This document shows positions 1 to 7,183 of a stretch of 10,234 nt of DNA, in pieces (the stretch's first letter is position 1; the number at the start of each line of letters is the position of its first letter). A program made the position numbers and the translations under genes. The stretch spans positions 455-10,688 of the forward strand of contig PLXU01000078.1 of the NCBI GenBank assembly GCA_003151555.1, given 5' to 3'. This stretch comes from Acidimicrobiaceae bacterium. GTDB lineage: Bacteria; Actinomycetota; Acidimicrobiia; Acidimicrobiales; RAAP-2. Below the pieces are notes generated by a model. That model saw only the letters and a list, made by a program, of their open reading frames with translations. It ran no database searches and had not been told where the DNA came from.

Positions 1-573
1 GTCATCGAAGCGGTGGCCGCCGCCATCTGGACGAGCACCACGCGCAACATCAACTCGCCGTTCTCCCAGATCTACTTTCACGCCAACGGCCAGGTCATCT
101 TGCTCTCCCCCTTCGTCATCTTCCAGATCGTCCTGGCAATCGCCATCATGTTGATCGTCGCGGCCTTGTTTCGTTTCACCAAATTGGGGCTGCAGCTTCG
201 AGCGTCAGCCCTGGCGCCCGAAGTGGCCCGTCTGTTGGGCGTGCGCGTAAGCCGCATGCTGACCATTGGCTGGATGCTCTCGGCCGGCGTGGGCGCGGTG
301 GCGGCGGTCATCATTGCCTCGGGCACCTTTGGCCTCTTTCCCACCAACATGGATGGTCTATTTGTCGCCGGCTTCATTGCCGCCGCGGTCGGGGGCCTGG
401 AGTCGCCCATTGGCGCCATCGCCGGCGGACTCTTGATCGGACTGGCCGAGCAGTTCATCCTCTCGTACTGGTCGGCCACCCTGGCCCCGTTGGGCGGCAT
501 CATCATCCTGGTACTGGCGCTGATGATTCGGCCCCAGGGCATCTTCACCAAGAGCGTGGAGCGCCGGGTCTAA
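1..573 (+). CDS. livH: LivH-type branched-chain amino-acid ABC transporter permease, 5'-truncated by the window edge
   Basis: The reading frame is open from base 1 and leaves 190 residues, against about 290 for the family, so roughly the first third lies outside the window. What is visible is a hydrophobic protein with several membrane segments. Before the central segments comes the cytoplasmic loop typical of LivH (GLQLRASALAPEVARLLGV, about residues 63-81 of this fragment), the stretch that couples to the ATPase. The C-terminal part has the family pattern AAAVGGLESPIGAIAGGLLI and ends in a LivH-like RPQGIF. Family knowledge: LivH and LivM form the membrane channel of HAAT-type importers for branched-chain or other amino acids, amides or urea. 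The substrate cannot be told from the permease. Its stop TAA overlaps the ATG of the next gene by one base, so the two are translationally coupled. The GTG at 13 is an internal codon, not the real start. Confidence 0.93.
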   Translation, partial: VIEAVAAAIWTSTTRNINSPFSQIYFHANGQVILLSPFVIFQIVLAIAIMLIVAALFRFTKLGLQLRASALAPEVARLLGVRVSRMLTIGWMLSAGVGAVAAVIIASGTFGLFPTNMDGLFVAGFIAAAVGGLESPIGAIAGGLLIGLAEQFILSYWSATLAPLGGIIILVLALMIRPQGIFTKSVERRV

Positions 574-1646
574 TGCCGCGCCTGCGTTCGCTTCGTTCCC
601 AGGAGACCCTTCAGGCCCGATTCGTGTGCGTGCTCGTGCTCACGATCGTGGTGCTCGCGGTCACCTTCTTCCTACCGCCGGTCGCCGACTCGCAACTGGC
701 CGGGGGTGCCGCCATCACCATCGTGATCCTAGGGCTCAGCTGGCTAATTGGCTGGAGCGGACAGATTTCGCTCGGCAATTCCGGCTTCATGGCGGTCGGT
801 GCCTACGCCGCCGGAATCTGGGCCCACCACCACGCTTCGACGCCCCTCATCTTCACTTTCGTGTTGGCCATGGTCATGGGGGCACTGAGCGGCCTCGTCA
901 TTGCCATCCCCTCGACGCGACTGCGTGGCCCCTATTTGGCGGGTATGACGTTGGCCTTCTCGGCGGCGATCACCCCATTGGCCCAGAACTTCACGTCGGT
1001 GACCGGCGGCGAAGGTGGCCTGTTTTTTAATCAGCTGACGACGCCGACGTGGTTCGCACACCTGTTCAGCGGCCAAAACGCCACTATCAACGCCAACGCG
1101 CAGTGGACAGCCGACCTCGCGGTGGTGGTCGCCGGCCTCATGTTCCTCGTCATGGCGAACCTCTTTCACAGCCGCACCGGACGGGCCATGCGTCTCGTGC
1201 GGGACAATGACGTCGCGGCCGAGTTGATGGGCATCAACCTGCCGCTCACTCGTAGCCTGGCCTTCGTGATCGCGGCCGCCTTCGCCGGCCTCGGGGGCGC
1301 CCTCTTCACGATCATCAACGCCACCGTCACGCCCTCGACGTTCCCGCTCACCCTCTCAATCACGCTGCTGACGTTGATGGTGCTGGGCGGCATCGGCACG
1401 TTGAGCGGTGCGGTCATCGGCGGGATCATCTACTCGTTCAGCGCCGACCTCGTCTCGCACATCAACTCCCTGACCGGGGTCAATCCCGCCTCCAACTTGG
1501 GCGCCAATATGCAGGGAATCATCTTCGGTTCTCTCTTGATACTGACCATGCTCTTTGCCCCCCGCGGCATCGCTGGGGTGTGGGGACCGCTGCGACGCCT
1601 CACAAAATCCCGTAGGCGACTGGCAACTACCGAGAACGTGAAGTAA
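573..1646 (+). CDS. livM: LivM-type branched-chain amino-acid ABC transporter permease
   Basis: This is a complete 357-residue integral membrane protein, within the usual LivM length. Signatures seen are GWSGQISLGNSGFMAVGAYA (about residues 60-79), GPYLAGMTLAFSAAITPLAQ followed by the conserved TGGEGGL, the cytoplasmic loop GRAMRLVRDNDVAAELMGI and the late LMVLGGIGTLSGAVIGG segment. It should be the second half of the heterodimeric channel with the LivH-like protein upstream. The start is the ATG sharing its A with the upstream stop (TAATG), which implies termination-reinitiation rather than a separate ribosome site. The C-terminus is basic (KSRRRL), consistent with a cytoplasmic tail. The receptor gene follows after 33 bases in the same operon. 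Function as a HAAT importer permease is sure at family level; the transported compound is unknown. Confidence 0.95.
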   Translation: MPRLRSLRSQETLQARFVCVLVLTIVVLAVTFFLPPVADSQLAGGAAITIVILGLSWLIGWSGQISLGNSGFMAVGAYAAGIWAHHHASTPLIFTFVLAMVMGALSGLVIAIPSTRLRGPYLAGMTLAFSAAITPLAQNFTSVTGGEGGLFFNQLTTPTWFAHLFSGQNATINANAQWTADLAVVVAGLMFLVMANLFHSRTGRAMRLVRDNDVAAELMGINLPLTRSLAFVIAAAFAGLGGALFTIINATVTPSTFPLTLSITLLTLMVLGGIGTLSGAVIGGIIYSFSADLVSHINSLTGVNPASNLGANMQGIIFGSLLILTMLFAPRGIAGVWGPLRRLTKSRRRLATTENVK

Positions 1647-1679
1647 GTTACCTCTCAGTATTCAATCAGGGGGGTCCCA

Positions 1680-3041
1680 ATGTTCACACGTCGCTTCCGG
1701 CGCACCGTCACGTTGTTGTCCGCGTCCGCGCTCTCATTCGGTATCGCCACATCCGGCGTACTGATTAGTAACGCCGACGCGTCACCATCCACACCGGGTG
1801 TCAGCGCCAAGACCATCACGATCGGCGCGGCCGTCCCGCTGTCGGGCATCGCCGTTAGTTACGCCAACGTCTCGGCCTCGGCCAACGCGGTCTTTAAGTA
1901 CATCGACAAGAAGGGCGGCATCAACGGGCGCACCATCAAGTACCTCCGTCTAGACGACTGCTACGGCCTGGCCGCCTACGGCCTGGGTTGCACGGCCGGG
2001 GCCAGCACCACGACCCTGAGCGTCAACCAGGTACTGGTCGCCCAGGACCACGTCTTCGCCACCGTGGGCTCCTTGGGCACCGCCGCCGAGGAAAGCGTGC
2101 TCAGCTACCTCAAGGCAAACAAGGTGCCCCAGCTGTTCGTAGCCTCGGGCTCGATTGGGTGGGACCAGCCAGCCAAGTACCCGAATCTCTTCGGCTACCA
2201 ACCCAGCTACGTCATGGAAGGCAAGATCTTCGCCCGCTATATCAAGACGAACGACGCCGCACTGTCGGTGGGCTACATTGGCCAGAACGATGACTTCGGG
2301 GCCGACGGCTACATAGGCCTGACCGACGGGGGCGTCAAGATTGCCACGGCAGACAACCTCAGTTACAACGCCGCCGACGCCATTACGGGCTCGACCAGTG
2401 ACATCACCGCGGACGTCTCGCAGTTGCAGACCGACAAGGTCCAAGTGGTCGTCCTCGACTCGGTGCCCGGCTTCACCAACGGCATCTTGGAGACCGCCCA
2501 CGCGTTGGGCTACGCACCCAAGTGGATCATCTCCTCGGTCGGTGCAGACCCGACCTCGGTCTCAACCACCATCCCCCTCGAAGACGGCGCGACGACGCTC
2601 GACTACTTCCCGGCGTCCAACAGCAATGCCAACCCCTGGATTCCGTGGTTGCGCAAGGTCCTCGAGGCCGACCCGGCCGACTTCCCGGGTTTCAGCGCTA
2701 GTTCCGTCATCAGCGGTAATGAGTTGTACGGTGCCGGCTACGCCGTGGCCTTCGCTGAAACCCTGAAGGCGGAGGGCCGTACCGTGACCCGCGCCGGATT
2801 CGTCAAGACGCTCGAGAGCACCACGCTCTCGACGCCCGCGATCACGCCGCTGCGATACACCGGGGGTAACCACCAAGGATTGCTCGGTGGTGCTATTGCC
2901 GTAATATTGGCCAACGGGACGAGCGCCCCGCAGTACGCCGTTCCGACCAAGACGATCTTCACCACGACGAACGCGGCAAACTCACCGCTCAGCGTGGTGG
3001 CCAAGCCGGTCGTCCAGCAGATTCCGAAGTGGCTTAAGTAA
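1680..3041 (+). CDS. Secreted ABC-transporter substrate-binding protein (type I periplasmic-binding fold, HAAT family)
   Basis: The protein has 453 residues. The N-terminus is a signal peptide: basic residues 3-8 (TRRFRR), a hydrophobic core and a probable cleavage after ADA at 34. The mature protein opens with TITIGAAVPLSG, the first strand of the LivK-like fold, followed by ANAVFKYIDKKGGINGRTIK, the typical 'N...GGI.GR' element. Two cysteines ten residues apart (C94 and C104) may form a disulfide. Many Gram-positive receptors are lipoproteins, but no lipobox cysteine is present, so membrane retention is unexplained. A strong ribosome site (CAGGGGGG) lies about five bases before the ATG. The gene sits 33 bases after livM and is followed by a strong terminator, so it closes the operon. 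It should deliver ligand to the two permeases. Amino acids, amides or short aliphatic compounds are all possible for this divergent receptor family. Confidence 0.92.
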   Translation: MFTRRFRRTVTLLSASALSFGIATSGVLISNADASPSTPGVSAKTITIGAAVPLSGIAVSYANVSASANAVFKYIDKKGGINGRTIKYLRLDDCYGLAAYGLGCTAGASTTTLSVNQVLVAQDHVFATVGSLGTAAEESVLSYLKANKVPQLFVASGSIGWDQPAKYPNLFGYQPSYVMEGKIFARYIKTNDAALSVGYIGQNDDFGADGYIGLTDGGVKIATADNLSYNAADAITGSTSDITADVSQLQTDKVQVVVLDSVPGFTNGILETAHALGYAPKWIISSVGADPTSVSTTIPLEDGATTLDYFPASNSNANPWIPWLRKVLEADPADFPGFSASSVISGNELYGAGYAVAFAETLKAEGRTVTRAGFVKTLESTTLSTPAITPLRYTGGNHQGLLGGAIAVILANGTSAPQYAVPTKTIFTTTNAANSPLSVVAKPVVQQIPKWLK

Positions 3042-3055
3042 CTTCCTAAGACTTC

Positions 3056-3097
3056 AAAATCAAACCCCCACCGAACAATCGGTGGGGGTTTGATTTT
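3056..3097. terminator. Bidirectional intrinsic terminator
   Basis: A perfect 19-bp stem (3056-3074 with 3079-3097) closes on a 4-base loop. It has a C5/G5 core, and its ends are A-rich on the left and T-rich on the right, so a U tract forms in either direction. It lies 15 bases after the receptor gene and stands between that operon and the converging kinase gene. Confidence 0.92.
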
Positions 3098-3226
3098 AGC
3101 CTGCCCGTCGAGTTCACGCTGGTGACGGAGCTGTCAAGTTAATTAGCCCATGACCAGGCAGTCGACGCTCGCGCCATCACGATTGGCCCGCGCCATCCAC
3201 CCTCGATTTAAAGGTCGCAAAGAGCG

Positions 3227-4159
3227 TCAGGAAAACTCGGTGAACCAGCGTGAGACCTCGTCGCGCGCCGGACAGGTGGCCGGACCAAACCGACCGATCG
3301 CCATGGCCGCCGCGGCATTGGCTCGACGAGCCGCCTCGTCCAGTTCGGTGCCGCGAGCCAGTTCGCTCAAGAAGACGCCGTTATGCACGTCGCCCGCACC
3401 ATTGGTGTCGAGCACGTCGACCGCGAAACCATCTATCCGAAGTAGTTCGCCTGCCCGCGGAGCCACCACGCAGCCGGCCGCACCGTCGCGCACCACGACG
3501 CCGCGTCGGCCCGTCACCTCGTGCAGGGCAAGCGCTGCCGCCTCCGGTGTGTCGGCTCCAGTGAGTTGACCGGCCTCGTCGGCGTTGCTGAGCAGCCAGT
3601 CAACTCGCTCCAGCACGATGCGCCGCATCGCAGGGGGGATATCCATTACTCGCGGGCCGGGATCGAGGGCCACCACCACGTCGCTGGGAAGCGCCACGAC
3701 CCAGGGCGCTATCACGGCCGCCAGTTGCGGGTAGACGAAGTTGTAACCGGAGAGAAAGACGTAATCGCCCGCCGCGATAACAAGACCGTCCAGGTCCGAC
3801 GCGCGCAGGTTCCACTCCGCCCCCGGTGCCGTGACGAACGTCCGCTGACCCTCTTCGTCCACGATCACCACGCAAAACCCGATATCGCTCTCGGGATCGG
3901 CGGCGATAGGAATGTCGATCCCTTCGCGGCCAAGGGCCTCCATCGCCAATTCGGAAAATGGGCCGCTGCCCACGCGCCCGACGTACACCGAAGGCATTCC
4001 GTGGCGGGCGGCCGCACTCATGGAATTAAAACCACCACCGGGAGTGACCGCACTCCGCGATGAGACGGCGTCGCCGCCCCGTTGGGGCAGCGCCTCGACC
4101 TTCAACACGACGTCGATCATCACGGTGTCGAGACAGAAGTAGCGCGCCAAAATCTCCAT
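3227..4159 (-). CDS. PfkB-family (ribokinase-like) sugar or nucleoside kinase
   Basis: The 310-residue length matches the family. Visible motifs in order: an N-terminal strand leading to VEALPQRGGD (21-30); the first PfkB signature around GGGFNSMSAAARHG (41-54), which binds the substrate hydroxyls; the SNADEAG segment (191-197); and the second signature DTNGAGD (251-257), where D257 would be the catalytic base beside the anion hole. After it comes VHNGVFL in place of the more common AFNGGF. The start ATG follows an AGGTGAG ribosome site at good distance. The kinase transfers the ATP gamma-phosphate to a sugar or nucleoside hydroxyl in the cytoplasm; the substrate cannot be assigned. It is the last gene of a probable three-gene minus-strand group, 94 bases after the membrane-protein gene. 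Confidence 0.9.
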   Translation of the reverse strand: MEILARYFCLDTVMIDVVLKVEALPQRGGDAVSSRSAVTPGGGFNSMSAAARHGMPSVYVGRVGSGPFSELAMEALGREGIDIPIAADPESDIGFCVVIVDEEGQRTFVTAPGAEWNLRASDLDGLVIAAGDYVFLSGYNFVYPQLAAVIAPWVVALPSDVVVALDPGPRVMDIPPAMRRIVLERVDWLLSNADEAGQLTGADTPEAAALALHEVTGRRGVVVRDGAAGCVVAPRAGELLRIDGFAVDVLDTNGAGDVHNGVFLSELARGTELDEAARRANAAAAMAIGRFGPATCPARDEVSRWFTEFS

Positions 4160-4253
4160 AGAACACTCACCTTACCGAGGTCGCCCACACTCCTCTACTG
4201 GGTTGAGACATTCGAAGAGTTATCGCGGCGCGAAATTGAAAGGACGCTCGCGC

Positions 4254-4844
4254 CTACGCGGAGCGAGATGCCGGCGTCAAGGCTTCCACTTTTCGACCAC
4301 TGTCGACCAACAGCAGCGCGAAAGCTCCACTGGTCAATACTTGAGAGAGGAAGAGCACGTGCAGGTCGCCGACGGTAGTGATCACGGCCAGCGCGAAGCC
4401 GACCAGTTCGACCGCCAGCAGCGTCGCGTCCCACTTGCGTTGAGACAGAAGCCAGCACATCCACACCGAAGCGGCTACCTCGAAGATGGCGAGGGCCGCG
4501 CCAATGGCGAAGTGAATATCCTTCAGCGCGGTGTCGAGCGAATAGACGTAGGTGCTGAGCAGCGTCAGGAGAATAAGCCAACCATATAGTCGTAGGAGAA
4601 AGCGAAATTGCTGAACCGATTTGCCGTCACCGATTAGGAGCCGGGACGCCCAAAAGCTGAAGAGCGTGGGGAATCCGAGCGACAAGGTGTACGCGGCCGC
4701 GGTCTTTGAGTGGATGCCGTAGTTGCTCATTCCACCTTCGTCGGCCTTCAAGACAAACCCGGGGTGCAGCGCGACGCACAGCGCCAAGAAAAGTGCGAGT
4801 AGGAGCTGGCCATACGCAACGTACGCGACGGCGCGAGTGTTCAC
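4254..4844 (-). CDS. Multi-pass membrane protein of unknown function (DUF998-like?)
   Basis: About 196 residues with roughly six hydrophobic segments. The first is VAYGQLLLALFLALCVAL; it is followed by the polar, conserved-looking loop HPGFVLKADEGGMSNYGIHS and then YTLSLGFPTLFSFWASRLL. The EGG-x-SNYG motif followed by a Thr-rich membrane segment recalls DUF998-type proteins, but I place this only tentatively. The C-terminal tail is short and polar. The frame is open from a GTG at 4850, but I prefer the GTG at 4844: a TACAAT -10 box ends at 4851, so transcription would begin at or next to that GTG and give a leaderless message; no ribosome site is visible. The gene lies between the PLP-enzyme gene (74-80 bases upstream) and the kinase gene, all in one direction. 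Confidence 0.75.
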   Translation of the reverse strand: MNTRAVAYVAYGQLLLALFLALCVALHPGFVLKADEGGMSNYGIHSKTAAAYTLSLGFPTLFSFWASRLLIGDGKSVQQFRFLLRLYGWLILLTLLSTYVYSLDTALKDIHFAIGAALAIFEVAASVWMCWLLSQRKWDATLLAVELVGFALAVITTVGDLHVLFLSQVLTSGAFALLLVDSGRKVEALTPASRSA

Positions 4845-4850
4845 GCACAC

Positions 4851-4856
4851 ATTGTA
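4851..4856 (-). promoter_or_regulatory. Possible -10 box for leaderless transcription of the membrane-protein gene
   Basis: TACAAT on the minus strand is followed after six bases by a GTG in the reading frame. This spacing is the known actinobacterial leaderless arrangement. No good -35 box is seen, so the call is an inference. Confidence 0.35.
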
Positions 4857-4924
4857 AGCCCCGGCGATTTTCAGCGACGTCGGTCTTCGAGTTCAGTTGC
4901 CCCCCTTGATTTCGCGCCACACCC

Positions 4925-6100
4925 CTACGCGAGAGAAGTCGCGTCCAACGCCTGCGCAAAATCCTTTAGCAAATCTTCTTGGGCCTCAATCCCTACAGAG
5001 AGCCGAATTAGACCCTCGTCCACGCCGTCGTCAACTTGACTCTGATACTGTCGCTGGTCGCTCCACATCGCCGCCGGACGAGTGGCGAGCGAATGCACTG
5101 AGCCGAGGCTGGGCGCACGAGTCGTCAAACGAAGCGCATCCAACAGATGGTCAGCGCGTTTTGCTCCGCCAGTCGCGGTAAAGGAGAGCAACCCACCAAA
5201 GCCCGTCATCTGCGCTTTCGCCAAATCGTGCTGAGGGTGGGTGGAAAGACCCGGATAAAAAACTTCAACTATTTCGGGATGCTGCTCCAGCGCCTCGGCC
5301 AGAGCCATGGCATTTGAGTTGTGCCGATCCATGCGAACGTCGAGTGTCCGAATGCCCCGCAACAAGAGCCACGCGTCAATCGGTCCCAGTACCGAACCAA
5401 TCGCCAGGTGGGTGCGCCAGATCTGTTCAACCAATTGGCTCGGCCCCGCGATCACTCCGGCCGACACGTCGGAGTGCCCGCCCAAATACTTCGTTGCGCT
5501 GTGCCACACGAGGTCGGCGCCCAATTCAATCGGGCGCTGGTTGATGGGTGTGGCCACCGTGTTGTCGACCGCCACTAAGGAGCCGTTACGGTGCGCAACA
5601 TCTGCGAAGGCTTCGATGTCGGTCACTCCCAGCAGCGGGTTGCTCGGCGTTTCCAGCAGGACCAATCGGGTTTCGGGTCGAATGACCTCCTCCAAAGATT
5701 TCGGATCGATTTGATCCACGTAACTTGACGAGATACCAAATCGGTACAGGAGATTCGTGACCAAATTGGTAGTTCCAGGGTAGGTCGTTCGCTGAATGAC
5801 CACGTGGTCACCCTGACTCAAGAGGCTGAGGGCCATCGTCGAGATTGCACCCATGCCACTAGCGGTGACGATGGCTCGCTCCGCGCCCTCGAGCGCCGAC
5901 ATCACTTCAGCGACTTGGGTGTGATTCGGATTGCCATAACGAGTGTAGAACTCGTCCGAGAAACTCCGCGTGGCAGCGTCGAGAAATTCTTTGTTCGACG
6001 CTGCAGCGAAAGTCGTCGCTTGGAAAATTGGCGCGACCACGGCACCCTCGCGAGACACTTCGTCGCCGTGGAGCGCCCGCGTGCCCGGAAGATCATTCAT
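4925..6100 (-). CDS. Trans-sulfuration-family PLP enzyme (cystathionine gamma-synthase / gamma-lyase / methionine gamma-lyase type)
   Basis: 391 residues, the usual length of Cys/Met-metabolism PLP enzymes. Motifs: YTRYGNP at 52-58, whose Tyr and Arg reach the PLP phosphate of the neighbouring subunit; SGMGAISTMAL at 81-91 for phosphate binding; TTYPGT at 105-110; VAVDNTVATP with cofactor-nitrogen Asp179; SATKYLGGHSD at 201-211 with the Schiff-base Lys204; and LIRLSVGIE, where Arg366 would hold the substrate carboxylate. The C-terminal pattern SLGSVHSLATRPAAMW replaces the SL-x-x-PA-x-M-T-H of typical synthases, so it could be a synthase, a beta- or gamma-lyase, or a homoserine sulfhydrylase. 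A ribosome site (AGAGGG) lies eight bases before the ATG. It is the first gene of the minus-strand group; sulfur amino-acid metabolism is certain at family level only. Confidence 0.9.
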   Translation of the reverse strand: MNDLPGTRALHGDEVSREGAVVAPIFQATTFAAASNKEFLDAATRSFSDEFYTRYGNPNHTQVAEVMSALEGAERAIVTASGMGAISTMALSLLSQGDHVVIQRTTYPGTTNLVTNLLYRFGISSSYVDQIDPKSLEEVIRPETRLVLLETPSNPLLGVTDIEAFADVAHRNGSLVAVDNTVATPINQRPIELGADLVWHSATKYLGGHSDVSAGVIAGPSQLVEQIWRTHLAIGSVLGPIDAWLLLRGIRTLDVRMDRHNSNAMALAEALEQHPEIVEVFYPGLSTHPQHDLAKAQMTGFGGLLSFTATGGAKRADHLLDALRLTTRAPSLGSVHSLATRPAAMWSDQRQYQSQVDDGVDEGLIRLSVGIEAQEDLLKDFAQALDATSLA

Positions 6101-6163
6101 CGCGTTGCCCTCTTTTCACGGTACAGTTCCTTCCTGCGCGGCCAGATTCAACCCTGCACCAAC

Positions 6164-6191
6164 AGTTTAGGCAACCGCACAAAAGTGCCAA
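6164..6191 (-). promoter_or_regulatory. Candidate promoter of the PLP-enzyme group
   Basis: On the minus strand TTGGCA (6191-6186) is separated by 16 bases from TAAACT (6169-6164), matching the sigma-70 consensus at 5 and 4 of 6 positions. Transcription would start near 6157 and give a leader of about 57 bases. I see no riboswitch-like structure in that leader. Confidence 0.35.
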
Positions 6192-6286
6192 TGACGGATC
6201 GTATTCAGAGCGGCGTGCAGGGCAGTGTATATCCCGACGAGACCGATACGATGAGCATGATGTCGCTCGGAGAAGAAAGGGAATGA

Positions 6287-6841
6287 GTGCGTAATCGATT
6301 CGGCGCAATCGTCACATTGACCGTTTCACTTTTGGTTTGTCCGAGCCTGCAATCTCCCTCCCAAGGGGCGCCAACGCCAAAACTCGTCTTCAGTGGCAAT
6401 GGACTGAATGTTGCTCACTTTGGTGCACACGAGCCAGCGGTAGAAAAAACAATGCATCGCCTCTTGGGCAGACCGACAACACCGCTGAGCCCGACCCCCG
6501 CTCTTCAAAACTGCGGGGTGAGCGCCATGTCTTCGTGGCACGCGTTAAGCATCTACTTCGACCATGAAAAACTCGTGGGTGTTTCACTTGGCCCGGGCAC
6601 CGAACCGGTCGGTCAAACAGCAGCCGGACTTCGATTGGGTTACTCCTTGACCCGAGCGAGGGAACTCTACGGTCGTACCTTTCGTACGTCGACCAATCAA
6701 GGAGTTGCTTGGTTCCTTAAAACCAGCAACGGTCGTTTAGATGGATTCCTCGTGCCAAGTACCGGGCTTACACCCGGGCCCTCGTCGCGGATCTTCACCA
6801 TCGACGCGGGCGACGTGGGATGCCCCGCGATGTCACCATAA
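6287..6841 (+). CDS. Secreted protein of unknown function
   Basis: 184 residues starting at GTG, chosen because AAAGGG lies five bases upstream and the first residues form a signal peptide (MRNRFGAIVTLTVSLLV, with likely cleavage near SQGA at 25-28). The mature part begins LVFSGNGLNVAHFGAHEPAV. A glycine-rich strand followed by 'FG' and a helix ending LLGRP recalls a loose type of actinobacterial exported protein with the pattern GxGxxxFG...L..LG.P, then TAAGLRLGYSLTRARELYG. C76 and C179 are the only cysteines of the mature protein and could pair. The only cysteine in the signal region (C18) is not in a lipobox. It is divergent from the PLP gene and ends 12 bases before the tRNA fragment, so it is the last host gene before the element. 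No function can be named. Confidence 0.75.
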   Translation: MRNRFGAIVTLTVSLLVCPSLQSPSQGAPTPKLVFSGNGLNVAHFGAHEPAVEKTMHRLLGRPTTPLSPTPALQNCGVSAMSSWHALSIYFDHEKLVGVSLGPGTEPVGQTAAGLRLGYSLTRARELYGRTFRTSTNQGVAWFLKTSNGRLDGFLVPSTGLTPGPSSRIFTIDAGDVGCPAMSP

Positions 6842-6852
6842 GACTTTTACAG

Positions 6853-6893
6853 TGCCCCCGGCAGGATTCGAACCTGCGCACACGGTTTAGGAA
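6853..6893 (-). other. 3' half of tRNA-Arg(CCU): attachment site (att core) at the element end
   Basis: Read on the minus strand, this is anticodon loop TTCCTAA (6893-6887, anticodon CCU), the 3' anticodon-stem strand ACCGT, a 4-base variable region, the T arm GCAGG-TTCGAAT-CCTGC, the 3' acceptor strand CGGGGGC and discriminator A at 6853; CCA is not encoded. Upstream of the loop the bases no longer pair with ACCGT, and there is no D arm or 5' acceptor strand, so this is not a working gene. A tRNA 3' fragment cut exactly at the anticodon loop is the normal product of tyrosine-recombinase integration. Confidence 0.85.
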
Positions 6894-6908
6894 TGAGTAT
6901 GCGCACTC

Positions 6909-6950
6909 GCTATTTTCCCTTGTTAGATTTGGTATTCGGCTCAAAATAGC
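6909..6950. repeat. 8-bp inverted repeat beside the att core
   Basis: GCTATTTT at 6909-6916 and AAAATAGC at 6943-6950 are exact inverse copies 26 bases apart. GCACTC also occurs twice directly, beside the left arm and overlapping the right one. The pair starts 16 bases inside the element from the tRNA fragment and is a candidate binding site for recombinase or directionality factor. Confidence 0.5.
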
Positions 6951-6962
6951 ACTCTCGACTGG

Positions 6963-7014
6963 GCTCTCAAAACACAGTGAATCACAGTGGGTCACAGTGA
7001 GCATGTTTGAGAGC
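6963..7014. repeat. Three 10-bp-spaced CACAGTG units inside a 9-bp inverted repeat
   Basis: CACAGTG starts at 6973, 6983 and 6993, that is, once per helical turn. Each unit is near-palindromic (TCAC-A-GTGA in the third). The trio is enclosed by GCTCTCAAA (6963-6971) and its exact inverse TTTGAGAGC (7006-7014). No coding frame explains it. Its place 70-160 bases from the att core suggests arm-type integrase sites, excisionase sites or a repressor operator. Confidence 0.6.
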
Positions 7015-7090
7015 GGGGCGCAGAGCGGGCGTGGGATGCCCGTGGAGGAATGTATACCTTCCTGGCACACCCACACGGAGGAAAGCAGCC

Positions 7091-7132
7091 CACCCTCGCT
7101 GAGCAAAGATCAACACCCTCGCCGAGCGAGGG
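7091..7132. repeat. Direct repeat and GC-rich hairpin
   Basis: CACCCTCGCTGAGC (7091-7104) recurs with one change at 7114-7127, an offset of 23 bases. The second copy runs into a perfect 7-bp hairpin (7116-7122 with 7126-7132, loop CGA). No T tract follows, so it is not an ordinary terminator. It lies in the untranslated stretch between the att repeats and the first element gene. Confidence 0.45.
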
Positions 7133-7183
7133 CAACGTCCTCATCAAACTTGGATCCCATGTGTTGGCGGTTACGGTCTTCTC

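Noticed and set aside
3521..4063. Plus-strand frames opposite the kinase and PLP-enzyme genes
   Set aside because: They are antisense shadows of genes with clear family motifs, common in G+C-rich DNA.
4227..4254. 7-bp inverted repeat between the membrane-protein and kinase genes as a terminator
   Set aside because: The stem GGCGCGA/TCGCGCC overlaps the stop region and has no T tract on the minus strand after it.
6795..7106. 103-residue minus-strand frame containing RRFESCRGH
   Set aside because: That peptide is the typical false translation of a tRNA T arm and acceptor end; the frame covers the tRNA fragment and the repeat region and has no coding support.
6909..7132. CRISPR-like array
   Set aside because: Repeats are only 7-14 bp with 3- to 26-base gaps; there is no repeat-spacer unit of CRISPR size and no cas gene.
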